A DNA stretch of 64,000 nucleotides from Owenia fusiformis (lineage: Eukaryota; Annelida; Polychaeta; Sabellida; Oweniidae): positions 11,849,730 to 11,913,729 of the forward strand of contig CAIIXF020000007.1 of the NCBI GenBank assembly GCA_903813345.2. The letters run 5' to 3'. The notes under the pieces are model-generated. The model was not told where the DNA came from. It made no database searches and saw only the letters and a list, made by a program, of their open reading frames with translations. Below, one piece after another: positions 1-12,098 of the stretch (positions are counted from its first letter, which is position 1; each line of letters starts with the position of its first letter). Position numbers and translations under genes: made by a program.

Positions 1-439
1 TGCATCTTTTTAAAACGAGCTACTTTAGGGAGATAGACTTAAGAGCTCACACAAACTTCACATCTTGCTTCATCAAGCTTCGGACCTATCCTCACCTCGG
101 GATAGAACGTAGTGATTGAGCGTGGGAACCGACGATGCATAGTTCACACAAAGATGTCAAATTCTGAAACATGCAGTTCCCACATGAGATTATGATTTTT
201 CTAAAAAACTCCAAATCAAAATATTTTATTTGGTATATAATTTTATAATAGAGGAGTGTTCATTCATAATGACCTTAAATTTAGTTACTGAATTGAAGAA
301 TAACTAGACATGTAAATTGAACAAGTTCAATTTAAGACTCCAGATTTCAAACTTTTTTTAAGCTGAGTCATCCAAAATACTGTAAGCCATTCAGAATAAG
401 CTGAGTCATTTAGAATATAAACATTTAGACAACTCTTAA

Positions 440-2260
440 GTAGGTTCGACTCCATTGGCTTAACATGGGGATATCATAATATCGACTTTTCGAGACTTCA
501 AACCGCTATTACTATCTAACCAGAAGTTGAATCGAAATTTGGCTTGCAGATTCGAATTTCTGAGAAAATTCTACGCTTGTGTCATAACTCATACATTGAA
601 TTTTGAGAACTTTTTGTGTTGACCTTCTTTCTGGACGCCATTCCTCAAAATCGGTAAGAGTAATAAAAAAAGACAGTTACAATAATGAAAGCTCTTTAAG
701 CTACATGATGAAAAAAAGATAAAGGAATAACGACGAATAGTGACAAAGATAATTGACATTATGTTAGAAATGTAAGATTTGACCTAGTTCTTGACCTTTT
801 CAGTGTCCAAATGTTGAATTAAGGTAGTTTTTGATGACCTATTCTATGGTAGGCTTCCATTAATTGTATTTTTATTCTGTCAGTATCTCGTCTATTTAAA
901 ATTTGTAATTTTCTAGTGCCCTATTGACATAACATGGGATATCAAAATAGCAATTTTTTAATTTTTCAAAACGCCATTACTTCCAAAGCGGATGTCGGAT
1001 TGAAATTTGATTTGCAGATTCGGATTCCTGAGAAAATTCTACCCTTAATTCATAACTCATACATTAAATTTGGAGAACCTTTCATGTTGACCCACTTTTC
1101 GGACACTGTATCTCAAAAGTGGGTCAAAATACTTTCTGACGGCAAAAGGCTAACACTATTAGCACACTCTTTGCTACCTGTATACAAAGTTTTGAAGCAA
1201 ATAATTAAAGTGTAGTGTCAGAATCTAAAAAATAAGTTAAAAGTATAAATTTGACCTAGATTTTGACCTAGGCATTTTGGTGTCCACATTTTGAAGCTAG
1301 ATAGCTTTTGAGGTCCCTTTCTTTTAAAGGCTTTCATTATGTAAAGCTGTACTTAGTCTATATCTCGTATTTTACACTTCAAAAAAATCTTTTTTCCCAT
1401 TGCCATAACATGGGGCACCAAATTTAGCGATTTTTGAGCTTTCAAACCGCCATAACTTCCGAACCAAAAATTGGATTGAAATTTGGTTTGCAGATTCGGA
1501 TTCCTGAAAAAATTCTACCCTTTATTCATGGCTCATACGTTAAATTTGGAGAACTTTTCAGTTTGACCTACTTTTCGGACACCATATCTCAAAAGTGGGT
1601 CAAAATACTTTCTGACGGCAAAAAGCTAATATTATTAGCACACTCTTTGCTACCTGTATACACAATTTTGAAGCAAATCATTAAAGTGTAGTGTCAGAAT
1701 CGCAAAAATAAGTTAAAACTATAAATTTGACCTAGATTTTGACCTAGGCATTTTGGTGTCCAAATTTTAAAGCTAGGTAGCTTTTGAGGTCCCTTTCTTT
1801 TACAAGCATTCATTATGTTAAGCTGTATTCAGTCTATATTTAGTATTTTACACTTCAAAAAATCTTTTTTTCCCATTGACTTAACATGGGGTACCAAATT
1901 TAGCGTTTTTTAGCTTTCAAAATGCCATAACTTCCGAACATGAAGTCGAATCGACATTCGGTTTGCAGATTTGGATTCCTGAGAAAATTCTACAACTTTT
2001 TCATAGCTCACACATTCAATTTGGAGGATGTTTAGTCGTGACCTACATTTCGGACGCCATATCTCAAAATCGGTAAGAGTAATCAAAATTCTGATGTTAT
2101 ATTTTTGATTCGCCGTTTTCTAAGCTACACGATAAAAAAAAGATGAAGGAGTTACGGAGAATATTGACGAAGATATGATGAAGAATGTTGAAAATGTAAG
2201 ATTTGACCTAGTTCTTGACCTTTGACCTAGATAAAAATTTGACCTAATTTCCCAGAAAGC
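440..2260. repeat. degenerate ~470-bp tandem repeat, about 4 units
   Basis: Four units start near 456, 924, 1401 and 1878. Each opens with a variant of TAACATGGGG, followed by a block related to GCCATAACTTCCGAAC, then GCAGATTCGGATTCCTGAG. Spacing is 468-477 bp and divergence is visible. Units 2 and 3 hold open frames of 93 and 85 codons that are similar to each other (934-1215 and 1434-1691), while units 1 and 4 do not keep them open. I read the array as non-coding satellite-like sequence or a tandemly duplicated transposon fragment. The first 440 bases look like diverged flank, and I see no gene there. Confidence 0.8.
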
Positions 2261-2334
2261 CGGATACAGTCTTTAGTTAACCATGTAAGTTGGATTAAGT
2301 AGGATATTATAGTTGGAGAGAAAATCTGTTAGGA

Positions 2335-2376
2335 GGAAGAAAGAAAGAAAGAAAGAAAGAAAAAAGAAAAAGAAAA
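2335..2376. repeat. (GAAA)n microsatellite
   Basis: A purine-rich tract of AAGA/GAAA units with a few A-run interruptions, directly after the ~470-bp array. Confidence 0.9.
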
Positions 2377-3178
2377 CAGGCAAAAACAATAGACTCCAGA
2401 TTTTCAATCTGGAGTCCAATTAATAGGAGTACAAAAAAGTATTTATAGCTACGTGAATACTCTTTGACGATAGAAGTGGCAGTTGATAATTAGTTTTGTA
2501 AAAATGAAACATAGGCTGAAATTCCAAACTGACCAACTTGAAATAACACGATATCTATGGTCTCCGTAGGCTCTAAAATTAAACCTCTTTCAAATTGCAA
2601 TGCCTTACAACAATAGACACCTGCTATAGTGCTGAAAATACCCATTTGTTCTTTCTTTGAATTGAAAATATAAAATTCAAAATTCAAATCCAAGTACAGG
2701 TGACGTCACCCCTTAATTTGGGAATAACTATATCTCCGTTTTAAAGGACTTTTTATGATTATTTTGTGTAGATAGAGTTAAATGCATAAATCATTGGAAT
2801 TTACCTAATAAGCAGTCAGTGCATCATATCTCAATTTCACAAAATTGCATTTTCAATATTTTTGGACAATATCACTAGACCATACCTGGATTGAAAATGT
2901 GATCATTTTAAAACTTGGAATTTAAACAGTCTATATACGCAGATAAATCAAAAAATCATGTTTGAGTTTATACTAAAATGAGAGGGTAATTTTTCTGGGT
3001 CAACCTGTATATGGAGGTGTGCACGTGAATTAGGGAGCACGAGCGTTACAAATGTTCATTGAAATTCAGCAAAAGTAGAACTCTTTTGAGAAATCTTGGC
3101 TATGGCCTAAGTATAGCAGTCACATCACAAAAGAAATCGAAGTGATGGATAATAAATGCTATACCCATTCAAATGGTG
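2377..3178. other. no gene supported
   Basis: A 67-codon minus-strand open frame (2490-2693) ends in a beta-rich, C1q/TNF-like looking stretch, but there are too few landmarks to assign it. TACAGGT near 2695 and ACCTGTA near 3006 could be decayed transposon ends (TA-flanked), with no convincing long inverted repeat. Nothing else is supportable. Confidence 0.4.
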
Positions 3179-3388
3179 GAGAGCGGGGTAAGATGGAACG
3201 CGGGGTAAGACGGAACGATGGCTTTTTATTAAAGTATTAGTTGCAGCCGACAAGAAAATTGTGGTTGAACAGAAAGATCACTTGATATATTTTCAAAAAT
3301 AGTTTACTTCATTAACCACTTTTAAACAATTATTCAATAAAAATCCGTCGTTCCGTCTCACCCCGCGTCCTGTCTTACCCCGCTCCCC
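3179..3388. mobile_element. foldback/MITE with ~50-bp inverted arms
   Basis: The left arm (about 3181-3230) carries GAGCGGGGTAAGATGGAACG and GGGGTAAGACGGAACG. The right arm (about 3338-3387) is the reverse complement with a few mismatches (CGTTCCGTCTCACCCCG, CTTACCCCGCTC). The arms enclose a loop of about 110 bp. The arms are GC-rich in AT-rich surroundings. No coding capacity, so this is a non-autonomous DNA element. I could not define a target-site duplication. Confidence 0.8.
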
Positions 3389-4109
3389 CCTGCTTGTGTT
3401 TATAAATGATAAATATATGTGTGCTTTTCATACTAACTCATTTCAAAAAGTTTCTATTACTTGATATTTGCTCCTGGGGACTAATCAGCTCCGGGCAAGA
3501 TTTTTTGTTTGAAATAAAACAAAACGAAGGCGCACAGATTTGAAAGAAAATGTGTTTTCATCACTAGTAAGACAATAAGTAGTTGTTTTTATGTTAAAAT
3601 AAAAAATAACAAATTTTACGTTAAATTAATTGAACAAATTTATTTATAATTATGGGAAAAATTTTCAGTTGCTTGAAAAATATAAAAAGAGTAAATCGAA
3701 ATATTGCAAAACTAAATCAATTTGTTAGTATTAAGACATTTGGTTTATTTCACCGGATATGAAGCAGCTTTTAAGTTGTGCGAAATTATTGTTATTTCTT
3801 TGCATAATGTAATGATGATCCGGGGTCTTCTCAAAATTAGACAATCCCAACCCTTGCCTAAGGTTGCCAAACTTTTGGAGAGAATTGTACAACTTTATTA
3901 TGTTTTTATTTACTGGTCATATAAATTGAATTTTATGTTTCTGGTTTTCCACAAATATCTTTTTGGGAAACCCTGATCGTCCGAACCCACCGAACCCCCG
4001 GTTCCTACGGCTATGATCTTGGTACATGTGAAAATAACCAAAAATATAGAAAGGCTATATTGTGTTTTAAATTGATAAAGTGAACAATGAGATTTAATTG
4101 GGTACTCAC
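3389..4109. other. no gene supported
   Basis: AT-rich sequence with no exon I could justify. The 3' exons of the minus-strand cysteine-rich gene (4110-5454) must lie here or further left, but I could not identify one with the required phase. Confidence 0.35.
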
Positions 4110-5454
4110 TTAGGTCAATATCTAAGCGGCATTCAAATGTGTTGGAAGGTTCTAGTGATATATCATCTTCTGTGGCAGCTCTGTACCCATCCTTACATGT
4201 ACACACATTAGATACGCAATCCTGGAAAAGTCCTGAACATATTTTCTTTGAATTGTCACAAGCCTCGCCAAGCAGAGGGAAAGATGTGCCATCTGATGTT
4301 GGATCTTTTCTACATCTGCCACTAGATTCAAAATACTCGTCTTCACATTCACATTCACGTTGAGGGACAAATGGATTGAATGGTGGGCATCGTGAATTCG
4401 GTCGTAAGCAAAATACGTTTGCTTCTGGGTTACATTGTTCCCCAAGATCAGCAGCTGCAATGATATGTAATGATAAACTGAATAAATTGAAACAATCAAT
4501 CAATGAAATATTAGGACGAGCATGGATCTATATAGAGGGGGAACGAGAGAGCTCAAGGTGCAAATCGTATACTGTTTCAAATCAGTTACTAAACGTCACC
4601 TAAATTCTACCGTGGGTCATTATATGAATTGAATATTTTATCGGAATATAAAACCCTTCGATCTGTGCCTCCCCTTCGCATTTGTTTGACTTAGCTTCTT
4701 AAAAGACAGCTTCGCTTACATACCTTGTCCACATGTAGTCTTGTCTTCTGATGGTAGAAACCCAGTGTTGCACACACAGATTTTCCCATCGCATCCTCTG
4801 GTGACACACCTGGCATCAGCCGGACATTCACCTACACTCTCACAGCCTTCATCTATGTTAGCAGTATCTAGAAATTCGATGAATACCTTTAATATAAATA
4901 CTACAATAGTATTCCAATCGTATGTAATACTGTAGTAATGATTTTTGTAGAATATGGAATGAATGATTTCTCATCACGCTTCTTACACATTCATTTATGT
5001 ATGTCAACGTTTTCAATTTCTAAAGCAACATGCAAATACCTGTAAACTAAACGGAATTTAGTTCAAGTCATTTGAAATATAAACTATTTAACAATCTTGT
5101 ATTTAGAGTTTTATTGCTTCGTTTTATTCTATTATTATTTTGCTTAATTAAATCACAGGATGCATTTTATAACAATACTCATTTGTGTGCCAAGTCATTT
5201 AATGCGCCCGTACACCCCAATAAATTAAGTGGACGAAAGTCCTCAACTGGATAACATGTTAAAGCTGATTTGTCTGAATCTTAATCAATTACCAATACAG
5301 AATAGATTGGAAATACAAAGGTGGAATTATTAAAATCGCCAAGACGTGGTCCAAAAGGGGATATGCACATCATTAACTTACCTGTCAGTTGGATATGGGC
5401 TAGAAGTACTATTAGAGAGACAACATACAAGAACCATTGTAAGCGGCACTGGAT
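4110..5454 (-). CDS. secreted EB/EGF-like cysteine-rich protein, partial (3 exons)
   Basis: Three minus-strand exons join in phase: 5454-5382, 4852-4724 and 4454-4110. Each has AG before it and a good donor after it (GTAAGT, GTATGT, GTGAGT). The first encodes a hydrophobic segment (WFLYVVSLIVLLAHIQL) that fits a signal peptide. The second encodes a six-cysteine module (EGCESVGECPADARC...CVCNTGF). The third holds two more modules, with CNPEANVFC...CECEDEYF and CDNSKKICSG...CTCKDGY. This spacing is typical of EB or EGF-like modules in extracellular invertebrate proteins. The initiator exon lies to the right of 5454 and was not found: the frame has a stop upstream and no ATG. The 3' end continues left of 4110 with one base left over. 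A secreted or membrane-bound adhesion or scavenger-type protein is likely. A specific function cannot be given. Confidence 0.7.
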
Positions 5455-5724
5455 CTGCAATGTACATCTATCTTGTTTTTATTTGAATCTAAACATGAAT
5501 GTATGATAATATTATTATGCTATATCTATTTCATTCATTCTCTGGCATTGCGTGATAAAAAGGCATGCATATAATTGCGAATGTATGTTGAGATACTGTA
5601 CTAGTAAGGGGTTTGTTTTTCTTATGACTGGTATACACTTAGAGTCTGTCATTTCCATGAGAACTTTTAGTCTTTTCCTTTTGGCACTTGTGATTAGATA
5701 TTTAAACAATTTGAAAAAAATGTT

Positions 5725-6262
5725 ATAGGAATATCCTATGGTTTTGAAAAAATATCATTTATATCCATGAGTGGATATTGATATCTTCATGAGTGAGCGC
5801 AGCGAATGAGTGAATATATTTGTATCCATGAGTGGATATAATTGATATTTTTGAAAAACCATAGGATTGTCCGTTTATCCAATGGGAAATCATCATCAGC
5901 GAAAAAGTTGAAAAATCTAGTTTGAGAAAAAAATTGAAAAAAAAATTGAAAAAATAGTGAAAAAATGTTCAAACATTTTATTTGAAATTTTCAATTTTTT
6001 TAAAATATTTTTGAAAATAATTAAAAAATGTAAAAGAATTTTTTTTTGAAAAAATTCGGAACCATCGAATATCACTTTTCAAACCATCGAATATCACTTT
6101 TCAAACCATCGAATATCACTCTTTAAGACGTGATATTCGATAGTTTAAAAGTGATATTCGATGGTTTGTGAATTTTTTGCTAAAATATGATATCTTGATC
6201 CACATATCAAATATATCTTCGTGTGATATTCGATCTATATCCTTGCAACCATGGGATAAAAA
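5725..6262. mobile_element. non-autonomous element with internal inverted repeats, copy 1
   Basis: CCTATGGTTTTGAAAAAATA (from about 5735) is mirrored by ATTTTTGAAAAACCATAGG (to about 5867), enclosing repeats of ATCCATGAGTGGATAT, itself a near palindrome. The segment continues to GATCTATATCC near 6232 and an ACCATGGGATAA end. A shorter related copy is at 15426-15545. Boundaries are approximate. Confidence 0.6.
6058..6175. repeat. 22-bp repeats arranged as a palindrome (strong hairpin)
   Basis: AACCATCGAATATCACTTTT is repeated three times (from about 6060 to 6122). The same unit then appears twice in reverse complement (GTGATATTCGATRGTTT, about 6130-6172). The two halves can pair into a long stem with a short loop. 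It lies inside the element at 5725-6262. Confidence 0.85.
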
Positions 6263-6353
6263 TAATGATTTAATAAGTCAATGTGATAGTTTGTGCTTCC
6301 ATCTTTCCTTTAAATGGTAATCTTACGCAATCTTGCAAATATTGCATACACAG

Positions 6354-6692
6354 GATATGCCGATTACTCAATTAGTACAAAATAAGTACTAAATTAGCAC
6401 TCTGGCAAAAGCACTTTCATGAGCACTCATACCACGAGTGCTAACTTAGTACTAATTTTGTACTTACTGAGTACTCGGCATGTGTATGAGTGCTCATTGA
6501 GTAATGAAAAATTAATGAAATTAGGGCTATTTTATCATTCATCATATGAGTACTCATTTAGTACTAAAGATGCAATAAACCAAGACTCATGTTATTTAAG
6601 TGCTCATTTAGTACTAATATTTACTGAAATCAATACTCAATTAGCGCTAAAATGCTATGAGTACTATTTTAGTACTCAGGATATCTCCCTAT
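6354..6692 (+). mobile_element. MITE, copy 1 of an inverted pair
   Basis: About 335 bp beginning GGATATGCCGATTACTCA and ending TAGTACTCAGGATATCTCCCT-like sequence, so the ends are imperfect inverted repeats. The body is dense in AGTACTAA and TTAGTACT words and contains no open frame of note. The same sequence occurs in reverse orientation at 7396-7722. Confidence 0.8.
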
Positions 6693-7395
6693 GAAATGTT
6701 ACATTAAATAGATTGATAAGACTGTAAACAATGTATCTTGGATCAAGTCATAGAAGTTGATAACCGAGATGACAAATATGGGCAGGAATATGCTAGCATG
6801 CAGCAGGTATGATTAGCTTAATCTGAAAATTGGAAACTCCAAAGTAAATAACGTTACGCTGATGTCAATCCATGATATAAAAGTCAACTTCTGAATTGAG
6901 TGTTCCTTTATCCAGTTACATACATGTAGAACACAAGTTCATACAAATTCGCAAATACCTCTAGATCACAAGTTGTCACCGTTGAACTAAAGAACCACAG
7001 AGTAGGGTGCGTGACAATGAGCATAACCTCACTGTTGATATATATTTTATTGGATCAAACTACCATTTTAACATTGAAACTTGAGGACAACAAACATGAA
7101 TTCTTGTATGTAACAAGTGTTTGTACGACATGCACTTTTTCCTCAAGATTAAATTTTAAGTTTGCGTTAAGTTGTTTGAGTAAATAAGAAAGGTGACGCT
7201 GAAGAAATAATATAATAAATCTAGTCAATGGAACTCTTTTGGTATTCAATTTTTAGAAAAAGCACTTTTAAAGTATATCATAAGTGGCTCTATTGATCTA
7301 TATTTATTTTCTATTTCAGGTATTTCAGCTATATTTAAAATTTGACCCTGAGGAATTGGACAACGCCTTTCTGTAATTTAAACCCTATACAGGGA
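6693..7395. other. spacer between inverted MITE copies, no gene supported
   Basis: About 700 bp of AT-rich sequence. The 64-codon minus-strand frame (7055-7249) lacks any recognisable feature or splice context. Confidence 0.4.
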
Positions 7396-7722
7396 GATAT
7401 GCCGAGTAATAAAATAGTGCTCAGGGCATTTTAAGTACTCATTTTAGTAAATATTAGTACTAAATGAGCACTTAATTAAGACATGAGTATTGATTTATTA
7501 TATTTTTAGTACTAAATGAATACTCATATGATGAGTGATAAAATAGCGCTAATTTCGTTGATTTTTCATTATTCAATGAGCACCCATACATATTCCGACT
7601 ACTCAGTTAGTACTAAATTAGTACTAAATTAGCACTCGTGGCTCGAGTGCTCTGGAGCGAGCTTTTGGTATAGTACTAATTTAGTACTAATTTTGTACTT
7701 ATTGAGTAACCGGCATATCTTG
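7396..7722 (-). mobile_element. MITE, copy 2 (inverted relative to copy 1)
   Basis: Starts GGGAGATATGCCGAGTA and ends near CCGGCATATCTTG. Its reverse complement aligns along its length with 6354-6692, including GAGTGCTCATTGARTAATG-like and ATCATATGAGTAYTCATTTA-like blocks. It differs by substitutions and small indels, so the two copies are not a recent identical duplication. Confidence 0.8.
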
Positions 7723-10700
7723 ATTTCTGGTGACTACGTATCCAAGCAGTAGATCAAGTTTAACTGAGAGAGTCTTATCAGGAATGGGATCCTATGTCTA
7801 GGTCTATTGACAGTGTTAGTAACATATCATTATGAATTGACAATACGTATGCAAATGCCAAAGGAAATGATCAAAATATTTTTTCAGCAAGAAAAGGAAA
7901 GCATCTGAGAATACACCAGCCATAAGGAAAACAAACCCCAACTATCCCTAAACCATAATCCATCATGAAAAGAGACAATGCCTAATACCCTTCCCCACCA
8001 TTCAAGTACCATTATCACAATCCAAGACACAAAACCAACGGACGTTTCATTCATACTGAAGTCCTTACAATACACAATGATTTTGAAATGATAACAATAA
8101 TAATATTGGTTTTGATAACCAATGTTCAAAACTAGACTGGAATATATGAAATATATCGAAAATAGAAACATTAATGAAAATAGACTGGAAATGTATCAAA
8201 ACAATAATCATTGATTATTTAGGATGAGAGTTACAAGTTAATGTTTTTGTCTCGTACTAGATTTTGTCATAACTCATTAAAAATTAACATGATAGCAGTT
8301 ATGCGTTCATTAGATTATTAAAATGCCGTATCAATAATTGTTTGTATTTTAACTTACCATGTCGAAGAATTTATACCACGTGAAAATCACTTTTTGACAA
8401 ATGTCTGTTATATTGGATCATCTGTTGAACTTGAAATATAATTCCATCATGTTCTTTCTGCTTAAATGATAATAAGTATATCCTTGTAGCTCTGATATAT
8501 ATATTCTTGGAATGATTAACGTTTCAGTAGGACCCCACCCAACAAGGTAGTTTAAAAAATCGAAACCGTGATATTGACATAGTTTTATTTATTTTTCTAC
8601 AGGGTGGTTCGTAAAGACCGTCTTCCTCTACAGGTGTTTGTAGAAAGAATAGTCACATACGAATGTCATTTAAGAAAAATTAAATTGCGGATTTATTTGA
8701 AACATATCTGATTAAACTCAGCAGATATAAAAGTTGCTTGTTCGGACAGTTTTAAAGGATAAATACAGGCTAGCTTCTCTATTAATATTTAATGATCAAA
8801 CAAATTGGACCACCGTAGGCATAACCCCACGTGTTCTAAAAGATCAATCATACTGATACTTGGCCCATGAGTTCAGACTTGAGATGAGCTTTATTATGAT
8901 ATACATCTAGATTAAATTATAAAGGTGTATGTACCAGGAGTCTGTGGATGGGGGCATATATTATGAAACACCCTATACAACCTTCATTTCCATTCAAGAC
9001 CATTATTTCAACATTTATTTATAACATAAAAGATATACGAGTGCTTCACTAGAACCTCTTGTTTACTCACTGTCAAAGATCTACAGGTCTTGGCGATATT
9101 TTTACAATAAGTTTACCAAAGAATTTGATAAGTAAATAAAGGACCATTGAGAACAACATCCCCTCAAGCTGAACGCAAACCTTTTTAAGAACCGATTGTG
9201 TTTTAAAGGACGGGCCAAAAATTAATATTAACAGGCATATTTTTACAGAAACTATTTTTGTCATGACTAATCCAAAATAAATTAATCACATTTATAACAC
9301 AGACATGGTAGACTTTACTGATATTTCAAGATTTTATATGGTGCTCTCTATGCATCTACATTATAAAAGTAAAACTCGAAAACTTCCACTAAAACTCTCA
9401 GAATAGTCTGAAGGCTCCAAAGAGTCATGTGGTAAAAATCAAAATTTCAAAACATGATAAAAATGTGACTAATTTAAATCATTTCGTTTGTAATATTCTA
9501 ATTCTGAATTCTAATTCTAATTCTGAATTTGCCTTGATTAATATAAATGGTCAAAATAAAGGGTTTCTCAAACAATATAAGATTCAAATTCTGTGAGGTT
9601 AGACGTACCATGTCTGTTGAAGATTGCTTCCATCTTATTTCACAGGCAGTCTGTATTCTTTGCTACCACTTTAATTGATCAACAGAAAAACCAAATAAAC
9701 GTTTCATTTACACAATTATTTATTATTCTATTTACAAGCAGGAACTACACATATAACATACAGCATACGTACAAATAAAGGTGTACATCATTTTTGGTTG
9801 AATTTGAAATGCTCAACACGATACAGTCACTTTTTGTATAATTTTTGTAATTTTAAACCTCTTTAATGCTCCGTATTATACGTGCGTAGATTAAGCGAGG
9901 TGGTTAGGAAATCCTAATATTTTCACATCTGATTTTTGGCATTGTCTGGTCCAAATTGACTGATTGTGACAATTTGTAAATATCCAAGCTAGTGCCTATA
10001 CAAATGGCACCAGTCACCGTGACATTATTAAAAGTGTATATTTTACAATTGAAAACAACACCAGAATAAATAAAAACATTGGGTTTGAGTTTTATTTGTC
10101 ATGGTGCGTATGTAATTGGCACGATATGGTCTTCCTACACATAAAAAGCGTAATACAGAGTGTGACAATGGTGGTATAAATGTGTATATTTTTATTACTA
10201 TATTTCATATTTCTACTGCACCATCTTCCATATTTTAGGTGCCTTTATTCATTTTTCATATTTTCCAAATATTCAATATTTTACAACGCTCATATTCCAT
10301 GTACCACATTCCATCTTAAAGAGCACCCGTAACCCATCTAAAAGAGTACCCGTACATGTTGGTTCGTGTAGACTGTAGAGTTGTCCCTTGCTTATATCGT
10401 CTAGAGCACAGGTTCAATCAATTCTACATAGCCAATGTAGTTTACCAATGCCAATGCTGTGATAGCAGTCTGATAAAAAGGTACCAAATTACACAACAGT
10501 GGACCAATCCACCAAACAGTTAAAACAATATAAGACGTGTGTGGAAGTCCAGTTCTTCTGAGCAACCCAAGTATTCTGACTCTTAACTATTCTTACAACC
10601 CAATAGTTCCGAGTTCACCTATTTTATCCGTCAGGTCTGAAAATTCATTGGCAAAAATTATGTTGTGGTAAAAATGTTGACTCCAATATGTTGGACCTGT

Positions 10701-10843
10701 TTTGAAAATTTGGACCCAATATCTGAAAATATGTAGCTTTTTTCAAAATTGAGGTTCGAATCTTCAAAAGGCCCATTTTGCAAAATGATGCATATCATTG
10801 AAATTGAGCCCCAATATAAACGCTTTCATTATTATTAACTTAA
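7723..10843. other. gene-poor 3.1 kb, nothing assigned
   Basis: I read both strands and found no exon with splice sites plus a recognisable product. Short open frames (for example 7884-8171 minus and 9593-9778 plus) look like chance in AT-rich DNA. This may be the spacer between the two minus-strand genes on either side. Confidence 0.4.
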
Positions 10844-11208
10844 AGGGGCAATAAGGACTGTAGAGAAAATAGGAAAGTTTTTTTCATTTTTTCTGAGCTA
10901 TCAAGGCAACATTTGGTTTAACATCTTCTTTGACATACCTATTTTCTTAAAATGTATGAATAAATTATCAATTTCAGCATTAAGAAGTGTAAATTCAGTT
11001 CAAAGCTTGAAAAAGGGGACTTCCACTTTTATATTTTTAAGATTCACTATGTTTCAAGAGGAATATTAGCTAAAATAATGTTTATCTAGGGGGTATCTTT
11101 GTAGATAATAAAAATAGATGTTAGTCTTGATGAAATATCCAAACTTAAATATATTTTGACACTGGTCCATGATCGTTGAATGACCTCTCTGCACTAATTA
11201 TTGCACCT
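10844..11208 (+). mobile_element. TTAA-flanked non-autonomous DNA transposon (365 bp)
   Basis: TTAA stands directly before AGGGGCAATAAGG and directly after ATTATTGCACCT, so the element has short imperfect inverted termini and a TTAA target duplication. That is the signature of Kolobok or piggyBac-type elements. Related, partly rearranged sequence lies at 37999-38904 (opposite strand) and 32690-33870. Confidence 0.8.
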
Positions 11209-11212
11209 TTAA

Positions 11213-11395
11213 TGTAACGACCTTTGGGCACGTCCGTCGGGAAGCTGTAGTGTACCGAGCCAGAAACTAGACTCGAAAGAGAGTGTGCTAAATTCAATGT
11301 GTGTGCTAAATGTCAATGCCCCAAACGGGAATCGAGCCCAGGACCTTCCGCTCTCGAGTCAGATGCTCTTCCCCCGAGCCATAAAGGCTAGCCAA
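11213..11395 (-). mobile_element. tRNA-derived SINE
   Basis: On the minus strand, TATGGCTCGGGGGAAGAGC resembles a Pol III A box and GGGCTCGATTCCCG a B box, at tRNA-like spacing, with a non-tRNA body after them. The acceptor stem does not pair, so it is not a functional tRNA gene. It abuts the TTAA element at 10844-11208. Confidence 0.7.
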
Positions 11396-12098
11396 TTAAT
11401 ACAGCTGAGACTACTAGCGACTTGCTATCGAATGGCATTACATTAATAAGAGCAGTGATCTCTTGAAGTAATAAAATTGAATTGTAATTTGAAAATCGAT
11501 CAAAATCGAATACGAATACTTCGGCAAGAGTAGGAAGACATGGGTTGCCCAGAACACCTGGAGCTTTACAGACGTGGTCTGTTTTATTATATACATGTTG
11601 TTCTCTTGCTTGCATTAGGAAGGGAACATTGTTTTATCCAGTCCATGAGCTCCATAATCAGACTCCCAAACTTGTGGCCGTGGGATTGCAAAATTGCTGT
11701 TGCTGAAAACAGAACCCATGTAGTGTTAGAGAAATATATAGGTTATGGGTTTTGACATGTTTGAGTTATCGAGGTCCACAACTTACATAAAGCTAGTATC
11801 TGCAGGTCAAATATTAACAAACTCTATTAAAACTACCTGTAGTTCAAGTTCGTTGATTCAAATTCTAAACAATGCAAATTGTGCTGTCCTATATTGTGCT
11901 GCCATCTATAAAACGCGATTGGTAACAAAAGCATAATCAGAACTAATGATGCAAACGGAACATCGTGACATAGAATGTAACGATCTGATGGAATCTATCA
12001 TTTTTCTTTTGTAATAAATATAAAACAAACTCTCATTTTAACTTCACCATAAGCTAAAAAGTCAATTGAAGAATATGAGAAAGTGAAGCAGAACTTAC
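11396..12098. other. no gene supported; 3' end of the sushi gene may lie here
   Basis: The upstream exon 12260-12099 ends with two bases left over, so at least one more exon should follow to the left. A minus-strand piece starting near 11570 after an AAAG acceptor is in the right phase and reaches a stop after about 18 codons, but its splice site is weak. I leave it unassigned. Confidence 0.3.

Noticed and set aside
934-1691. Two similar 85-93-codon frames as paralogous small genes
   Set aside because: They lie in consecutive tandem units, and neighbouring units have the frame broken. No known domain, start context or splice sites.
2490-2693. C1q/TNF-like exon on the minus strand
   Set aside because: Only a vague beta-strand pattern; no conserved landmark and no clear splice sites.
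11213-11395. Functional tRNA gene
   Set aside because: A- and B-box-like motifs are present but stems do not pair; it is a SINE head. The same holds for 40395-40475.
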